From positions 372,001-436,000 of the forward strand of contig NZ_JACVOU010000001.1 in the NCBI RefSeq assembly GCF_018882205.1: 64,000 bases of DNA, in the 5' to 3' direction. Below, piece by piece: positions 19,871-28,629 of the stretch. The translations under genes were made by a program, and so were the position numbers. The first letter of the stretch is position 1, and every line of letters begins with the position of its first letter. The notes under the pieces are model-generated. The model was not told the DNA's origin. It worked only from the letters and a program-made list of their open reading frames with translations, and searched no databases. The stretch is from Polynucleobacter bastaniensis. GTDB lineage: Bacteria > Pseudomonadota > Gammaproteobacteria > Burkholderiales > Burkholderiaceae.

Positions 19871-20593
19871 TTACTCAGGCAGTTTTATATGTTCTGCAGC
19901 AAACTCTAAGGCCTCAATGGAATAGGGGGCATTCTCTAATTTCTGCATCTGCTGAGGAAGAGTCGGAATAGAGCCTAAAAAAGGTGCAAAAATTCGATCC
20001 TTCAAGGTCTGAATATTTTCAGCCAATAGGGGCATTTCCTCTGAAAGTGTATTGGCAACCCAGCCCGCAATCGTTAACTGACGTGACACAATTGCCTCGC
20101 AAGTGAGTAGGGCATGATTAATGCAACCCAAGCGCATGCCCACAACGAGAATGACGGGTAAATCCATCGCCTGCGCTACATCCCCCAAATCTTCCTGCTC
20201 ATTTAATGGGACTAAAAACCCACCTGCGCCTTCCACTACTGCTGAATCAAATACTGAGGTCAATGTATTGAATTCATCTAATATTCTGGTGGCATCTAAA
20301 TGCACCTTATTTTTCTGAGCAACGAGATGAGGTGCTGCTGCTACATCTAGAATAAATGGACAGAGACTTTGCTCGCGAGAATGTAATCCTGAAGCAATGC
20401 GCAATGTCTCTAGGTCTTCATTGAGTTTTTGACCGCTAGTGTCAACATAAGTTCCTGCAACCACGGGTTTGAAGCCCACCGTGTGAATACCAGCTTCCCT
20501 CAGTTTAAGAATGAGTGCGCCGCTGACCAAAGTTTTGCCAACTTCAGTATCAGTGCCCGTAACAAAAAAACCGTTGGATGTACTCAGTGTCAT
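19871..20593 (-). CDS. bioD: dethiobiotin synthase
   Basis: BioD closes the ureido ring of dethiobiotin using ATP and CO2. The P-loop is GFFVTGTDTEVGKTLVSG near the N-terminus, and VEGAGGFLVPL is the second conserved motif. I start at the ATG at 20593, which overlaps the bioF stop by one base (TGATG), giving 240 residues; a TTG directly upstream would add one residue. Last gene of bioA-bioF-bioD. Confidence 0.95.
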   Translation of the reverse strand: MTLSTSNGFFVTGTDTEVGKTLVSGALILKLREAGIHTVGFKPVVAGTYVDTSGQKLNEDLETLRIASGLHSREQSLCPFILDVAAAPHLVAQKNKVHLDATRILDEFNTLTSVFDSAVVEGAGGFLVPLNEQEDLGDVAQAMDLPVILVVGMRLGCINHALLTCEAIVSRQLTIAGWVANTLSEEMPLLAENIQTLKDRIFAPFLGSIPTLPQQMQKLENAPYSIEALEFAAEHIKLPE

Positions 20594-21819
20594 CAATTGC
20601 TTTTTACTTCTTGCTCAATCATCTGCAATGTCTTGATCAGTTCGCGTACATCATCAACGCTATGGTTTGCAGAAAAAGTGATGCGCAGGCGCGAGCTACC
20701 AACGGGAACGGTGGGCGGCCGAATTGCTGGTATCCAATAACCCGCCTCATCTAAGAGCTTGGCGGCTGCCAATGCGCTGGCATTGCTTCCTAAGATCACG
20801 GGCTGTATTGGGGTGGATGAAGGTGTTTTTTCCCAATTTTGGAAAGTCATTTCATCACGCCAAATCTGAATCAGTTGATTTAATTGTTTGCGACGCGCAA
20901 TACCTTCCTTGCCTTCGATGAGCTCCAAACTGGTAAGTAGAGTGTGTGCAATCGCTGGCGGCGTAGCAGTACTGTAAATGTAGGGACGCCCTTTTTGGAT
21001 AAGCCATTCAATAAAGGGTGCGGCGGCACAAATAAATGCACCACTAACACCAGCTGCTTTGCCAAGCGTACCAATGTAAATAATTCTTTCGGAATGCACG
21101 CCCGATTGCTCCAGAATGCCATGGCCCCGCTCGCCAAGCACGCCAAAGCCATGCGCATCATCTACCAGGAGTAGCGCATCATATTGTTCGGCAAGATGCA
21201 GTAGATTTTTTACGGGCGCGATATCCCCATCCATACTGAAAACACCATCGACCACAATCAATTTGAGTGAGTGCGTATCTTGCTGTAATGCTTCTTCTAG
21301 AAAGTCGAGATTTTGGTGATCAAATAAAGTCACTTTGGCTTTAGTTTGTGAGCTTGCTAGACGTACACCATCAATTAAAGAAGCATGATTGAGTTTGGCC
21401 GAATAAATACTGACTTCACCTGGATTGGCAAGTCTACTGAGGCCGGTAATAGCGTTGATGTTTGCAAGATAGCCGGTACTAACAAACAATGCTCTTGCAT
21501 TGGGAATATGCTTACTCTCACAAGCCGCTAATTTTTTTTCAAGCAAATCGTGCGCAACGCTATGGCCACTGATTAAGTGTGATGCACCGCTACCAACCCC
21601 ATATCGTTTTGCGCCTTCCGCAAGCGCAATAACTAATTCAGGGTGATTAGCTAGGCCTAAGTAGTCGTTACTACAAAACGCTTTGAGTTCTCGTTGATCA
21701 ACCTGGGCCCTGGTATCGCAAGGTGATGCGCTGGTGCGCAACTTACGTCTAAGCAACTGCGCATCTAGATCGGCGATCTGGTGCTCTGCCATATCTCGAG
21801 CTTTAAAGTTTGTACTCAT
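20593..21819 (-). CDS. bioF: 8-amino-7-oxononanoate synthase
   Basis: PLP enzyme joining alanine and pimeloyl thioester to make KAPA. The 408-residue alpha-oxoamine synthase has AFCSNDYLGLANHPE, the GSGASHLISGHS turn, VDDAHGFGVLGERGHG and the PLP-lysine motif GTLGKAAGVSGAFI. A poorly conserved N-terminal tail precedes the core. Its start overlaps the bioA stop (ATGA) and its stop overlaps bioD. The pimeloyl-forming genes bioC and bioH are not in the window. Confidence 0.95.
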   Translation of the reverse strand: MSTNFKARDMAEHQIADLDAQLLRRKLRTSASPCDTRAQVDQRELKAFCSNDYLGLANHPELVIALAEGAKRYGVGSGASHLISGHSVAHDLLEKKLAACESKHIPNARALFVSTGYLANINAITGLSRLANPGEVSIYSAKLNHASLIDGVRLASSQTKAKVTLFDHQNLDFLEEALQQDTHSLKLIVVDGVFSMDGDIAPVKNLLHLAEQYDALLLVDDAHGFGVLGERGHGILEQSGVHSERIIYIGTLGKAAGVSGAFICAAAPFIEWLIQKGRPYIYSTATPPAIAHTLLTSLELIEGKEGIARRKQLNQLIQIWRDEMTFQNWEKTPSSTPIQPVILGSNASALAAAKLLDEAGYWIPAIRPPTVPVGSSRLRITFSANHSVDDVRELIKTLQMIEQEVKSN

Positions 21820-23162
21820 GCCAGCACTTGATTGAGAGCGCGCTGTACAGAGGCACCCATTTGTATCGTTTCTTCTGAAGAGAGAATATACGGTGGCATA
21901 ACGTAAATCGTATTAGCAATGGGTCTAATAAGAATACCTTCCTCCATCCCTGCTGAAAACATCTCTCGTGAAAAAGTATTTTTACGCTGGAGTGATTCAG
22001 GTTTAACATCAAATGCTAGGATCATGCCCTGCTGACGCCAATGTTCGATGCGAGGGTCTAATTTTACCCAAGCAAATGCACTAGCGAGATCTTTGCTGCG
22101 TCCAATATTTTTTTCAAGAACAGATTCAGTTTCGAAGATTTCTAAGCAGGCTAGGGCGGCAGCGCATGCTAATGGGTTACCTGTGTAGGAATGCGAGTGT
22201 AAGAAACCTTGCTGTAGTTGATCGCCATAAAAAGTACGATAAATTTTGTCAGTCGTCATGGAGAGTGACAAGGGAAGATATCCCCCGCTGATTCCTTTAG
22301 AGAGTGTCAGAAAGTCTGGCCAAATTCCTGCATGCTCACAAGCAAAAAACTTTCCTGATCGACCGCAGCCTATCGCGATCTCATCGGCGATGAGGTGGAT
22401 GTTGTAGTGATCACAGAGTGATCTTACAAGGTGCAAATATTCAGGCGAGTACATTGCCATTTGCCCAGCACATTGCACGAGTGGTTCAATAATGATCGCG
22501 GCAATATTGTGATGCTCTGTCTTTAGCAACTCTTCTAATTTTTCTGCTGCCTGTACGGCAACATCGCCAGCACTTTCACCAGGCTGTGCTTTGCGTGCAT
22601 CAGGTGAGGGCACGGTAAAAACATCTTGCAATAGTGATCCATATGCTTCTCGAAAGATCGCAACATCAGTGACTGCTAATGCACCTAAAGTTTCACCGTG
22701 GTAACCATTTTCTAGACAGACAAATTTTTTCTTTTGAGCTTGATTGTTTAGTCGCCAGTAGTGATGACTCATCTTTAAAGCAATCTCTACCGCAGACGCA
22801 CCATCGGATGCAAAAAACACGTGACCCAAATTGCCTTGAGTCAAAGCGGCTAGTCTCTCGGATAGCTCCACAACAGGAGGGTGGGTAAATCCGGCGAGCA
22901 TGACATGCTCAATTTTTTCAAGCTGACTTGTAATGGCTTGGTTGATGCGCGGATTGGAATGGCCAAACAGGTTAGTCCACCAGGAGCTAATGCAATCTAG
23001 GAGGGCATTGCCTTGATCATCAAAGAGCCAAGCACCCTTACCTTTAGTAATGGCAATTAATGGCAATGACTCGTGATGCTTCATCTGAGTGCAGGGATGC
23101 CAAACGGCATCTAGGCTGCGATCAACCAGAGAGGTTTGATTTGGATCAGAAATAAGCTTCAT
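21816..23162 (-). CDS. bioA: adenosylmethionine-8-amino-7-oxononanoate aminotransferase
   Basis: Class III PLP aminotransferase making DAPA from KAPA with S-adenosylmethionine as amino donor. The 448-residue protein shows WHPCTQMKHHE at the N-terminus (BioA-specific), SSWWTNLFGHSNPRIN, HGETLGALAVTD, LIADEIAIGCGRSGKFFACEHAGIWPD-type (DEIAIGCGR) and the PLP-lysine motif LTLSKGISGGYLPLS. First gene of the minus-strand bio operon; it is divergent from bioB across an 89-base spacer. Confidence 0.96.
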   Translation of the reverse strand: MKLISDPNQTSLVDRSLDAVWHPCTQMKHHESLPLIAITKGKGAWLFDDQGNALLDCISSWWTNLFGHSNPRINQAITSQLEKIEHVMLAGFTHPPVVELSERLAALTQGNLGHVFFASDGASAVEIALKMSHHYWRLNNQAQKKKFVCLENGYHGETLGALAVTDVAIFREAYGSLLQDVFTVPSPDARKAQPGESAGDVAVQAAEKLEELLKTEHHNIAAIIIEPLVQCAGQMAMYSPEYLHLVRSLCDHYNIHLIADEIAIGCGRSGKFFACEHAGIWPDFLTLSKGISGGYLPLSLSMTTDKIYRTFYGDQLQQGFLHSHSYTGNPLACAAALACLEIFETESVLEKNIGRSKDLASAFAWVKLDPRIEHWRQQGMILAFDVKPESLQRKNTFSREMFSAGMEEGILIRPIANTIYVMPPYILSSEETIQMGASVQRALNQVLA

Positions 23163-23251
23163 GTTTGGTATTTGACCACTAGTTTTTCCTAATTAAGGCC
23201 TGCATCTGTTATGTTTATGCCTTGAATTGATCTATTTTCTGGAATTCGACC
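23163..23251. promoter_or_regulatory. divergent bioA/bioB intergenic region
   Basis: This 89-base spacer must hold promoters for bioAFD and bioB. It is AT-rich. I see no match to the long inverted repeat of the enterobacterial BirA operator and no convincing -35/-10 pair, so regulation cannot be read from it. Confidence 0.5.
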
Positions 23252-24289
23252 ATGCAGGCCACCCAAACTATTGAAAAACCCCTCACCCAAGTTAAATTTC
23301 AAAAGGATTTACATAAAGAGGTTGACGCTTTGGGTGCTTGGTCGGTAGCCCAGGTTGAGGCTCTATTTACTCTGCCATTTAGTGATTTGATGTTCAAGGC
23401 ACAAGAGACCCATCGTGCCAATTTCCCTGATGGTGATGTGGAATTGGCTACGCTTTTGTCAATCAAGACCGGCGGTTGTCCCGAGGATTGTGGATATTGT
23501 CCTCAGGCGGCTCGTTATGACACTGATGTCAAGGCAAACAAGTTGATGGATTTAGATGAGGTGCTTGAGGCTGCCAAAGCTGCCAAAGCTGCCGGATCAA
23601 ACCGTTTTTGTATGGGCGCCGCTTGGCGGGAGCCTAAAGATCGCGATATTGAAAAAGTCGCCGCCATGATTAAGGGTGTCAAGGCTTTGGGCCTTGAAAC
23701 CTGTGCGACCTTGGGGATGCTAGAGCCCAATCAGGCTCAGGCTCTCCAAGAGGCGGGCTTAGACTTTTACAATCACAACCTTGATACCAGCGAAGACTTC
23801 TATCGCTCAGTGATCTCTACTCGGGGTTATCAAGACCGTTTGGACACGATTTCTAATGTGCGTGCTGTGGGTATGTCAGTGTGTTGTGGCGGCATTGTGG
23901 GCATGGGCGAGTCCCGTGAACAACGTGCAGCTTTCTTGGCGCGTTTGGCTAACTTAAATCCATATCCAGAGTCAGTTCCGATCAACCATTTGGTTCCTGT
24001 AGCAGGAACCCCTTTGGCGGATCAGAAGCCCTTGGATCCACTTGAATTCGTGAGAACTATTGCTGTAGCTCGTATCACTATGCCGCGTGCACGAGTGCGC
24101 CTCTCAGCTGGACGTCAGGAGCTGGGTAGGGCAGTTCAGGCCATGTGTTTCCAGGCTGGCGCCAATTCAATTTTCTATGGTGAGCAACTACTCACTACCG
24201 GTAATCCTGAGGCAGAGCAAGACTGTGAGCTCTTGGCGGAGTTAGGTTTGAAGACTAAGCAGAGTAGCAAAACAGAGGTTTTAGTCTAG
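23252..24289 (+). CDS. bioB: biotin synthase
   Basis: Radical SAM enzyme that inserts sulfur into dethiobiotin. The [4Fe-4S] cysteines are C76, C80 and C83 ([12 protein letters not shown]), and the [13 protein letters not shown] and SVPINHLVP segments are canonical. The C-terminal [24 protein letters not shown] carries the arginine ligand region of the [2Fe-2S] cluster. At 345 residues it is normal. An in-frame 9-base tandem repeat encodes an AAKAAKAA helix at about residues 107-114. It is 12 bases from coq7, so co-transcription is possible although coq7 serves ubiquinone. Confidence 0.97.
   Translation: MQATQTIEKPLTQVKFQKDLHKEVDALGAWSVAQVEALFTLPFSDLMFKAQETHRANFPDGDVELATLLSIKTGGCPEDCGYCPQAARYDTDVKANKLMDLDEVLEAAKAAKAAGSNRFCMGAAWREPKDRDIEKVAAMIKGVKALGLETCATLGMLEPNQAQALQEAGLDFYNHNLDTSEDFYRSVISTRGYQDRLDTISNVRAVGMSVCCGGIVGMGESREQRAAFLARLANLNPYPESVPINHLVPVAGTPLADQKPLDPLEFVRTIAVARITMPRARVRLSAGRQELGRAVQAMCFQAGANSIFYGEQLLTTGNPEAEQDCELLAELGLKTKQSSKTEVLV
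23570..23593 (+). repeat. 9-base in-frame tandem repeat inside bioB
   Basis: GCTGCCAAA occurs twice in tandem, followed by a partial third copy (GCTGCC). It encodes alanine-lysine helix turns and preserves the frame. Confidence 0.85.
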
Positions 24290-24301
24290 TTTCTCAGGCT
24301 T

Positions 24302-24931
24302 ATGGCACTAATTGATCGCTTCATTACTGAGTTTGATACAGCCCTACGTTCGGTAGTCGGGGGCGCTCATGCTCATCGCCCAATGCCGGGTTCCGATACC
24401 CCATCAAGCGGACTATTGGATGCCAAAGAGCGTGAACATGCAGCTGGATTAATGCGTGTGAATCATGTTGGCGAGGTCTGCGCTCAAGCTCTTTATCAAG
24501 CTCAAAAATTAGTAGCTCGCAACCCTGAAATTCGGCAGATGTTAGATGGCTCTGGCCAAGAAGAAATGGATCACTTGGCTTGGTGCGAAACACGCCTCCA
24601 AGAGCTGGGATCACACACTAGTTACCTCAACCCAATTTGGTATGCGGGATCCTTTGCAATCGGCATGGCTGCTGGCTTAGCGGGCGATAAGTGGAGTCTA
24701 GGGTTTGTTGCTGAAACAGAAAAGCAGGTAGAAAATCACCTCGAAAGTCATCTCGAAAAATTACCTGCAGAAGATGAGCGTTCTCGCGCAATTGTTAAGC
24801 AAATGCGCATCGATGAAATTGAGCATGGGCAAGCCGCAATTTTGGCTGGTGGAGCGGTCTTACCGAAACCCATTCAGGATCTAATGCAGGTAATGTCAAA
24901 AGTGATGACAAGCACTGCTTACAAAATTTAG
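24302..24931 (+). CDS. coq7: demethoxyubiquinone hydroxylase (Coq7-type)
   Basis: Di-iron carboxylate enzyme that hydroxylates 2-polyprenyl-3-methyl-6-methoxy-1,4-benzoquinol late in ubiquinone synthesis. Iron ligands appear as [14 protein letters not shown] (E in helix 1), EEMDHLAW (ExxH), VENHLESHL and [11 protein letters not shown] (second ExxH). A hydrophobic membrane-contact helix ([14 protein letters not shown]) lies between. At 209 residues it is the usual bacterial Coq7 size. The ATG at 24302 has no strong ribosome site. Confidence 0.95.
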   Translation: MALIDRFITEFDTALRSVVGGAHAHRPMPGSDTPSSGLLDAKEREHAAGLMRVNHVGEVCAQALYQAQKLVARNPEIRQMLDGSGQEEMDHLAWCETRLQELGSHTSYLNPIWYAGSFAIGMAAGLAGDKWSLGFVAETEKQVENHLESHLEKLPAEDERSRAIVKQMRIDEIEHGQAAILAGGAVLPKPIQDLMQVMSKVMTSTAYKI

Positions 24932-25113
24932 TTCTAAATTATTTATTTCGGATATTTTTCTTTGAAGTACTGTTCATTAATACAGTATATTTATCTATTA
25001 TTAGGCTTAATAGCTAAGACCTATTCTTAAGTATATTTTCCAAGCCATTGTTTCAAGTAGCATTTTTATAAGCACCATTTTATCAACACATTACGCTAAG
25101 TGTTTGTAATCAC

Positions 25114-25127
25114 TAGGAAATTTCCTA
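25114..25127. promoter_or_regulatory. 14-bp perfect palindrome upstream of the mra promoter
   Basis: TAGGAAATTTCCTA is a perfect inverted repeat ending 19 bases before the candidate -35 box. The position fits an activator or repressor site, but no cognate regulator can be named. Confidence 0.4.
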
Positions 25128-25146
25128 AAAAATAAGCCAAAAACAC

Positions 25147-25175
25147 TTGACCCTCTTAATACGATCCTCTAAAGT
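25147..25175 (+). promoter_or_regulatory. candidate sigma70 promoter of the dcw cluster (Pmra)
   Basis: TTGACC (25147-25152), a 17-base spacer and TAAAGT (25170-25175). The -35 matches five of six consensus bases and the -10 four of six. The -10 abuts the first MraZ box, so bound MraZ would block the polymerase. Confidence 0.6.
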
Positions 25176-25199
25176 GGGAGGAAGTGTGAAAAAGTGGGG
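25175..25199 (+). promoter_or_regulatory. three 10-bp-phased MraZ binding boxes
   Basis: TGGGA (25175-25179), TGTGA (25185-25189) and TGGGG (25195-25199), each separated by exactly five bases. This is the TGGGN-N5 direct-repeat array known for MraZ in E. coli; the middle box is degenerate. It ends three bases before the mraZ ATG, so it can also contribute the G-rich ribosome site. Confidence 0.8.
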
Positions 25200-25202
25200 T
25201 AA

Positions 25203-25634
25203 ATGGTGTTCCAAGGTGCGTCAGCTCTCAATTTAGATGCAAAAGGCCGCATGTCAGTGCCGGCAAAGCATCGTGACGCCTTGTTAGTTCAAGGTGAGGG
25301 TCGAATTACGCTCACAAAACACCCCGACGGATGCCTGCTGCTATTCCCCCGACCCGAGTGGGAAACTTTTCGTTCACGTGTAGCGCAATTGCCGATGGAT
25401 GCCCATTGGTGGCGCCGTATTTTTCTTGGCAATGCTGCAGAGGTCGATTTGGATAGCGCCGGAAGAATTTTGGTGAGCCCAGAGTTGCGATCAGCCGCCG
25501 GTATTGAAAAAGAAGTGATGCTGCTCGGCATGGGTAGCCATCTAGAGTTGTGGGACGCCGCTACTTACGCTGCAAAAGAACAGGCTGCCATTGCACAAGG
25601 TATGCCTGAAGCCCTGAAGCAATTTAATTTTTGA
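25203..25634 (+). CDS. mraZ: transcriptional regulator MraZ
   Basis: A 143-residue protein with two AbrB-like half-domains. The first carries the DxKGR motif ([17 protein letters not shown]), the second [13 protein letters not shown], which is the standard MraZ signature. MraZ forms a ring and represses the dcw promoter by binding TGGGN repeats, and such an array lies directly upstream. It opens the cluster and is 12 bases from rsmH. Autoregulation is therefore expected here. Confidence 0.97.
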   Translation: MVFQGASALNLDAKGRMSVPAKHRDALLVQGEGRITLTKHPDGCLLLFPRPEWETFRSRVAQLPMDAHWWRRIFLGNAAEVDLDSAGRILVSPELRSAAGIEKEVMLLGMGSHLELWDAATYAAKEQAAIAQGMPEALKQFNF

Positions 25635-25646
25635 TGACAGGGTGCC

Positions 25647-26597
25647 ATGAACATAACTCATCGCCCAGTATTACTGGCCGAGGCGGTGACGGCGCTGGTC
25701 AGTGGGCCACTCATCACCTCGCCCACAGCTCCAAAAAATCTACTAGTGATCGATGGAACCTTTGGGCGCGGTGGTCATACTCAAGCCTTGTTAGCGCAAC
25801 TGCCTCCAAATGCGCGAATGATTTCTTTCGACAAGGATTTGGATGCGATCGCAGTGGCGGAAAAAATCAAGGACTCTCGTTTACGCATCGTGCACGACAG
25901 TTTTGCGCAGATGGATCAGTATGCGGACCCAGAGTCAGTCGATGGAATTCTGTTGGATCTGGGCATCAGCTCTCCACAAGTAGACGAAGCGCATCGTGGA
26001 TTTTCTTTTCGCAAAGATGGTCCACTCGATATGCGCATGAACACGGATCATGGTTTGACGGCAGCAGAATGGTTGGAACAAGCATCGCAAGAGGACATCA
26101 CCCGCGTGATTAAGACTTATGGTGAGGAACGTTTTGCATTTCAGATCGCAAAAGCTATCGTGGCTAAGCGAGAAGAAGGCCTATCTCCCAAAACAACCTT
26201 GCAATTAGCAAGCCTAGTGGCTAGCGTCGTTCGTACCAGAGAGCTTGGTCAAGATCCTGCGACTCGTACATTCCAAGCACTCCGTATTTTTATTAATCGT
26301 GAGTTAGAAGATTTAGAGCTCGGATTAAAGGCGGCACTCCATTTGCTAAAGCCAGGTGCGCGCTTAGCAGTAATTAGCTTTCATTCTCTCGAAGATCGAA
26401 TTGTGAAGCAGTTCCTGCAGTCACACGCTAAAGTTGAAGTACCTCGAGGTTTGCCTGTCCGCGATCGAGATTTACCGCAAAGTGACTTAGAGATCATTGG
26501 ACGCCTTAAGCCAAGCGATGAAGAGGTTCGAGAAAATCCCCGTGCTCGTTCGGCCATCATGCGCATTGCTGAAAAACGTATAGGAGTGTTAGCTTGA
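25647..26597 (+). CDS. rsmH: 16S rRNA (cytosine(1402)-N4)-methyltransferase
   Basis: RsmH (MraW) methylates N4 of C1402 in the 16S rRNA decoding site. The 316-residue protein begins with [10 protein letters not shown], has the SAM motif [52 protein letters not shown] and the terminal [15 protein letters not shown]. The frame order after mraZ is conserved across bacteria. Its stop overlaps the ftsL start (TTGA). Confidence 0.97.
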   Translation: MNITHRPVLLAEAVTALVSGPLITSPTAPKNLLVIDGTFGRGGHTQALLAQLPPNARMISFDKDLDAIAVAEKIKDSRLRIVHDSFAQMDQYADPESVDGILLDLGISSPQVDEAHRGFSFRKDGPLDMRMNTDHGLTAAEWLEQASQEDITRVIKTYGEERFAFQIAKAIVAKREEGLSPKTTLQLASLVASVVRTRELGQDPATRTFQALRIFINRELEDLELGLKAALHLLKPGARLAVISFHSLEDRIVKQFLQSHAKVEVPRGLPVRDRDLPQSDLEIIGRLKPSDEEVRENPRARSAIMRIAEKRIGVLA

Positions 26598-26860
26598 ATC
26601 GCGCTACGCTTACCCTGCTGGTCTTGCTATTAGTTTGCGCACTATCTTTGGTAGCTGCGCAGCAGCGTGCACGTCAATTATTTATTTCCTTAGATCGCGC
26701 ACAAATCGAGGAGCGCAAGCTTAATCAAGACTGGCTACGTTTGGAGTATGAGCAGCGAAATCTATCGAAGTCTGCACGAATTCGTGATCTTGCTCGTAAT
26801 CAGTTACATATGACCCCTATATCTCCAGAGCGTACTTTGTACTTAAAGGAGACTAGATGA
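26594..26860 (+). CDS. ftsL: cell division protein FtsL
   Basis: A bitopic division protein of 88 residues: a very short cytoplasmic tail, one membrane helix (about 4-21, [18 protein letters not shown]) and a periplasmic coiled-coil with leucine and charged heptads (about 22-75). FtsL joins FtsQ and FtsB and activates FtsWI. The start is a TTG at 26594, supported by an AGGAG Shine-Dalgarno nine bases upstream and the TTGA overlap with rsmH. It overlaps ftsI by four bases. Confidence 0.9.
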   Translation: MNRATLTLLVLLLVCALSLVAAQQRARQLFISLDRAQIEERKLNQDWLRLEYEQRNLSKSARIRDLARNQLHMTPISPERTLYLKETR

Positions 26861-28629
26861 GGACTGTAGGTTTTTCAACTACACCCAATTTAGTATTGCG
26901 TCTGCCAATGTGGCGGTCACGCTTAATGCTGTTCATGTTGTTCTTCGTTTTTATGTTGTTGCTAATCCGTGCTTTTTGGATTCAGGGCCCAGGAAATGCT
27001 TTTTATGAAGCCAAGGGTGTACGCGGCACACAGCGCGAACTAGAGCTACCCGCTTCTCGTGGAAAGATATTGGATCGTAATGGACAAGTGATTGCTACGA
27101 GCTTAGAGGCAAAGTCAGTGATTGCTTATAACGATACTGTGCCCGACGATTTAGCTGCGGATAAGGTTCAGAAGTTAGCAAAACTATTGCAGCTAAGTGA
27201 ATCTGAATTACGTAGAAAGTTAAAAGAAGATCGTAAGCAGATTTTTTTGAAGCGCCAAGTGGATCCAGTAGTTGCGCAACAGATTAAGGAATTAGAAATC
27301 CCGGGGATTGGTTTAAATAAGGAATACCGTCGCTTTTACCCAGAGGGTGAAGCGATGGCGCACGTTGTTGGCTTTACAAGCGTGGAAGATCGTGGCCAAG
27401 AGGGCATGGAGCTTTCAAGAGAAAAAGAATTGGCTGGGCATCCGGGTGCTCGTCGAGTAGTGGTTGATCGTCTCGGTCGCGTTGTTGAAGATGTTGCCAT
27501 TTTGCAGTTACCTCAAAACGGCAAGGATTTACAACTTTCTATAGACAGCAAGATTCAATTTCTGGCTTATAACGCTGTTAAAAATGCAGTTGAGCAGCAC
27601 CGGGCGAGTGCTGGTGGTGCTGTCGTATTGGATACGCAGACCGGCGAGATTCTCGCTTTAGCAAACTACCCAAGCTTTAACCCAAACGATCGTAAGAAGT
27701 TGACGGGTGAGCAGTTACGTAATCGTGTTTTAACTGACACCTTTGAGCCTGGCTCAACAATGAAGCCCTTAACCGTAGCGATTGCTTTGGAGAAGGGTGC
27801 CATCACTCCTAATACAAATATGGTGATTGGTGCTAAATATTTGGTAGGTCCAAAACCGATTACGGATACCCACCCTTATAGCAACTTAACGATTTCTCAA
27901 ATTATTCAAAAATCCAGCAATATTGGTACCGCCAAAATTGCGATGAATAATTTATCTGCCGAAGAGATGTGGAATTTTTATACATCTGTTGGTCTTGGTC
28001 AGGCGCCGAAGATTGGTTTTCCTGGTGCGGTAGCTGGCACAGTCCATCCTTATAAAAAGTGGATGCCAACAGATCAGGCAAGGATTGCGTTTGGTTATGG
28101 GATTTCAGGATCACTCTTTCAGATTGCTCGCGCGTACACCATTTTTGCTCGTGATGGCGAATTGGTTCCTCTCACGATTGAGCGCAGTCCGGAGTTTAAG
28201 CCTGGAACGCATATTATTTCTGCCAAGACAGCCATTGAGATGCGCAACATGATGGAGTCAGTAACAGAGTCTGGTGGAACAGCCATTAAAGCGCAAGCTG
28301 AAGGTTATCGAGTTGGTGGAAAAACAGGTACAGCACATAAATTAGTAGGCAAGAGCTACGCTAATAAATACCGCGCTTACTTTGCAGGTCTTGCGCCAAT
28401 TAGTGCACCACGTATTGTGGTTGCCGTCATGATTGATGAGCCGACTGGTGGCAGTCATTATGGTGGTGATGTTGCTGCACCAGTCTTCTCTACTATTGTG
28501 AGTGAGACACTGCGTACCTTGAATGTATTACCAGATAGCAATCTGAAGCAGATGACGCTGCAGGATAAAAATCCTACAGAAATTCAAACTGCTGCAGTCA
28601 AAACAAATGCAGCGGTTTTAAAAAGATGA
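26857..28629 (+). CDS. ftsI: peptidoglycan D,D-transpeptidase FtsI (PBP3)
   Basis: Septal class B penicillin-binding protein. It has one N-terminal membrane anchor (about residues 25-45), a pedestal dimerisation domain starting ASRGKILDRNGQVIA and a transpeptidase domain. The catalytic serine is in PGSTMKP (SxxK, about residue 300), with KSSNIG (SxN) near 351 and KTGT near 489. It cross-links septal peptidoglycan with FtsW, also in this cluster. The start overlaps ftsL and the stop overlaps murEF (ATGA). Confidence 0.97.
   Translation: MRTVGFSTTPNLVLRLPMWRSRLMLFMLFFVFMLLLIRAFWIQGPGNAFYEAKGVRGTQRELELPASRGKILDRNGQVIATSLEAKSVIAYNDTVPDDLAADKVQKLAKLLQLSESELRRKLKEDRKQIFLKRQVDPVVAQQIKELEIPGIGLNKEYRRFYPEGEAMAHVVGFTSVEDRGQEGMELSREKELAGHPGARRVVVDRLGRVVEDVAILQLPQNGKDLQLSIDSKIQFLAYNAVKNAVEQHRASAGGAVVLDTQTGEILALANYPSFNPNDRKKLTGEQLRNRVLTDTFEPGSTMKPLTVAIALEKGAITPNTNMVIGAKYLVGPKPITDTHPYSNLTISQIIQKSSNIGTAKIAMNNLSAEEMWNFYTSVGLGQAPKIGFPGAVAGTVHPYKKWMPTDQARIAFGYGISGSLFQIARAYTIFARDGELVPLTIERSPEFKPGTHIISAKTAIEMRNMMESVTESGGTAIKAQAEGYRVGGKTGTAHKLVGKSYANKYRAYFAGLAPISAPRIVVAVMIDEPTGGSHYGGDVAAPVFSTIVSETLRTLNVLPDSNLKQMTLQDKNPTEIQTAAVKTNAAVLKR

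Larger units (their letters stand above)
24932..25202. other. AT-rich intergenic leader of the dcw cluster
   Basis: At 271 bases this is the longest gene-free stretch in the window. It is clearly more AT-rich than the flanking genes. It holds a weak hairpin (TACTGT at 24968-24973 with ACAGTA at 24982-24987, no T run), a 14-bp perfect palindrome (25114-25127), a sigma70-like promoter and three MraZ-type boxes. No small ORF or structured RNA is convincing. Confidence 0.7.

Noticed and set aside
23163-23251. Search for a biotin (BirA-type) operator between bioA and bioB.
   Set aside because: No long inverted repeat resembling the known operator is present.
24968-24987. Hairpin TACTGT/ACAGTA after coq7 as a terminator.
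   Set aside because: Six AT-rich pairs with an eight-base loop and no T run; too weak to call.
25098-25148. Inverted repeat AAGTGTTT / AAACACTT in the mra leader.
   Set aside because: Only eight bases per arm with a 35-base loop in AT-rich sequence; easily due to chance.
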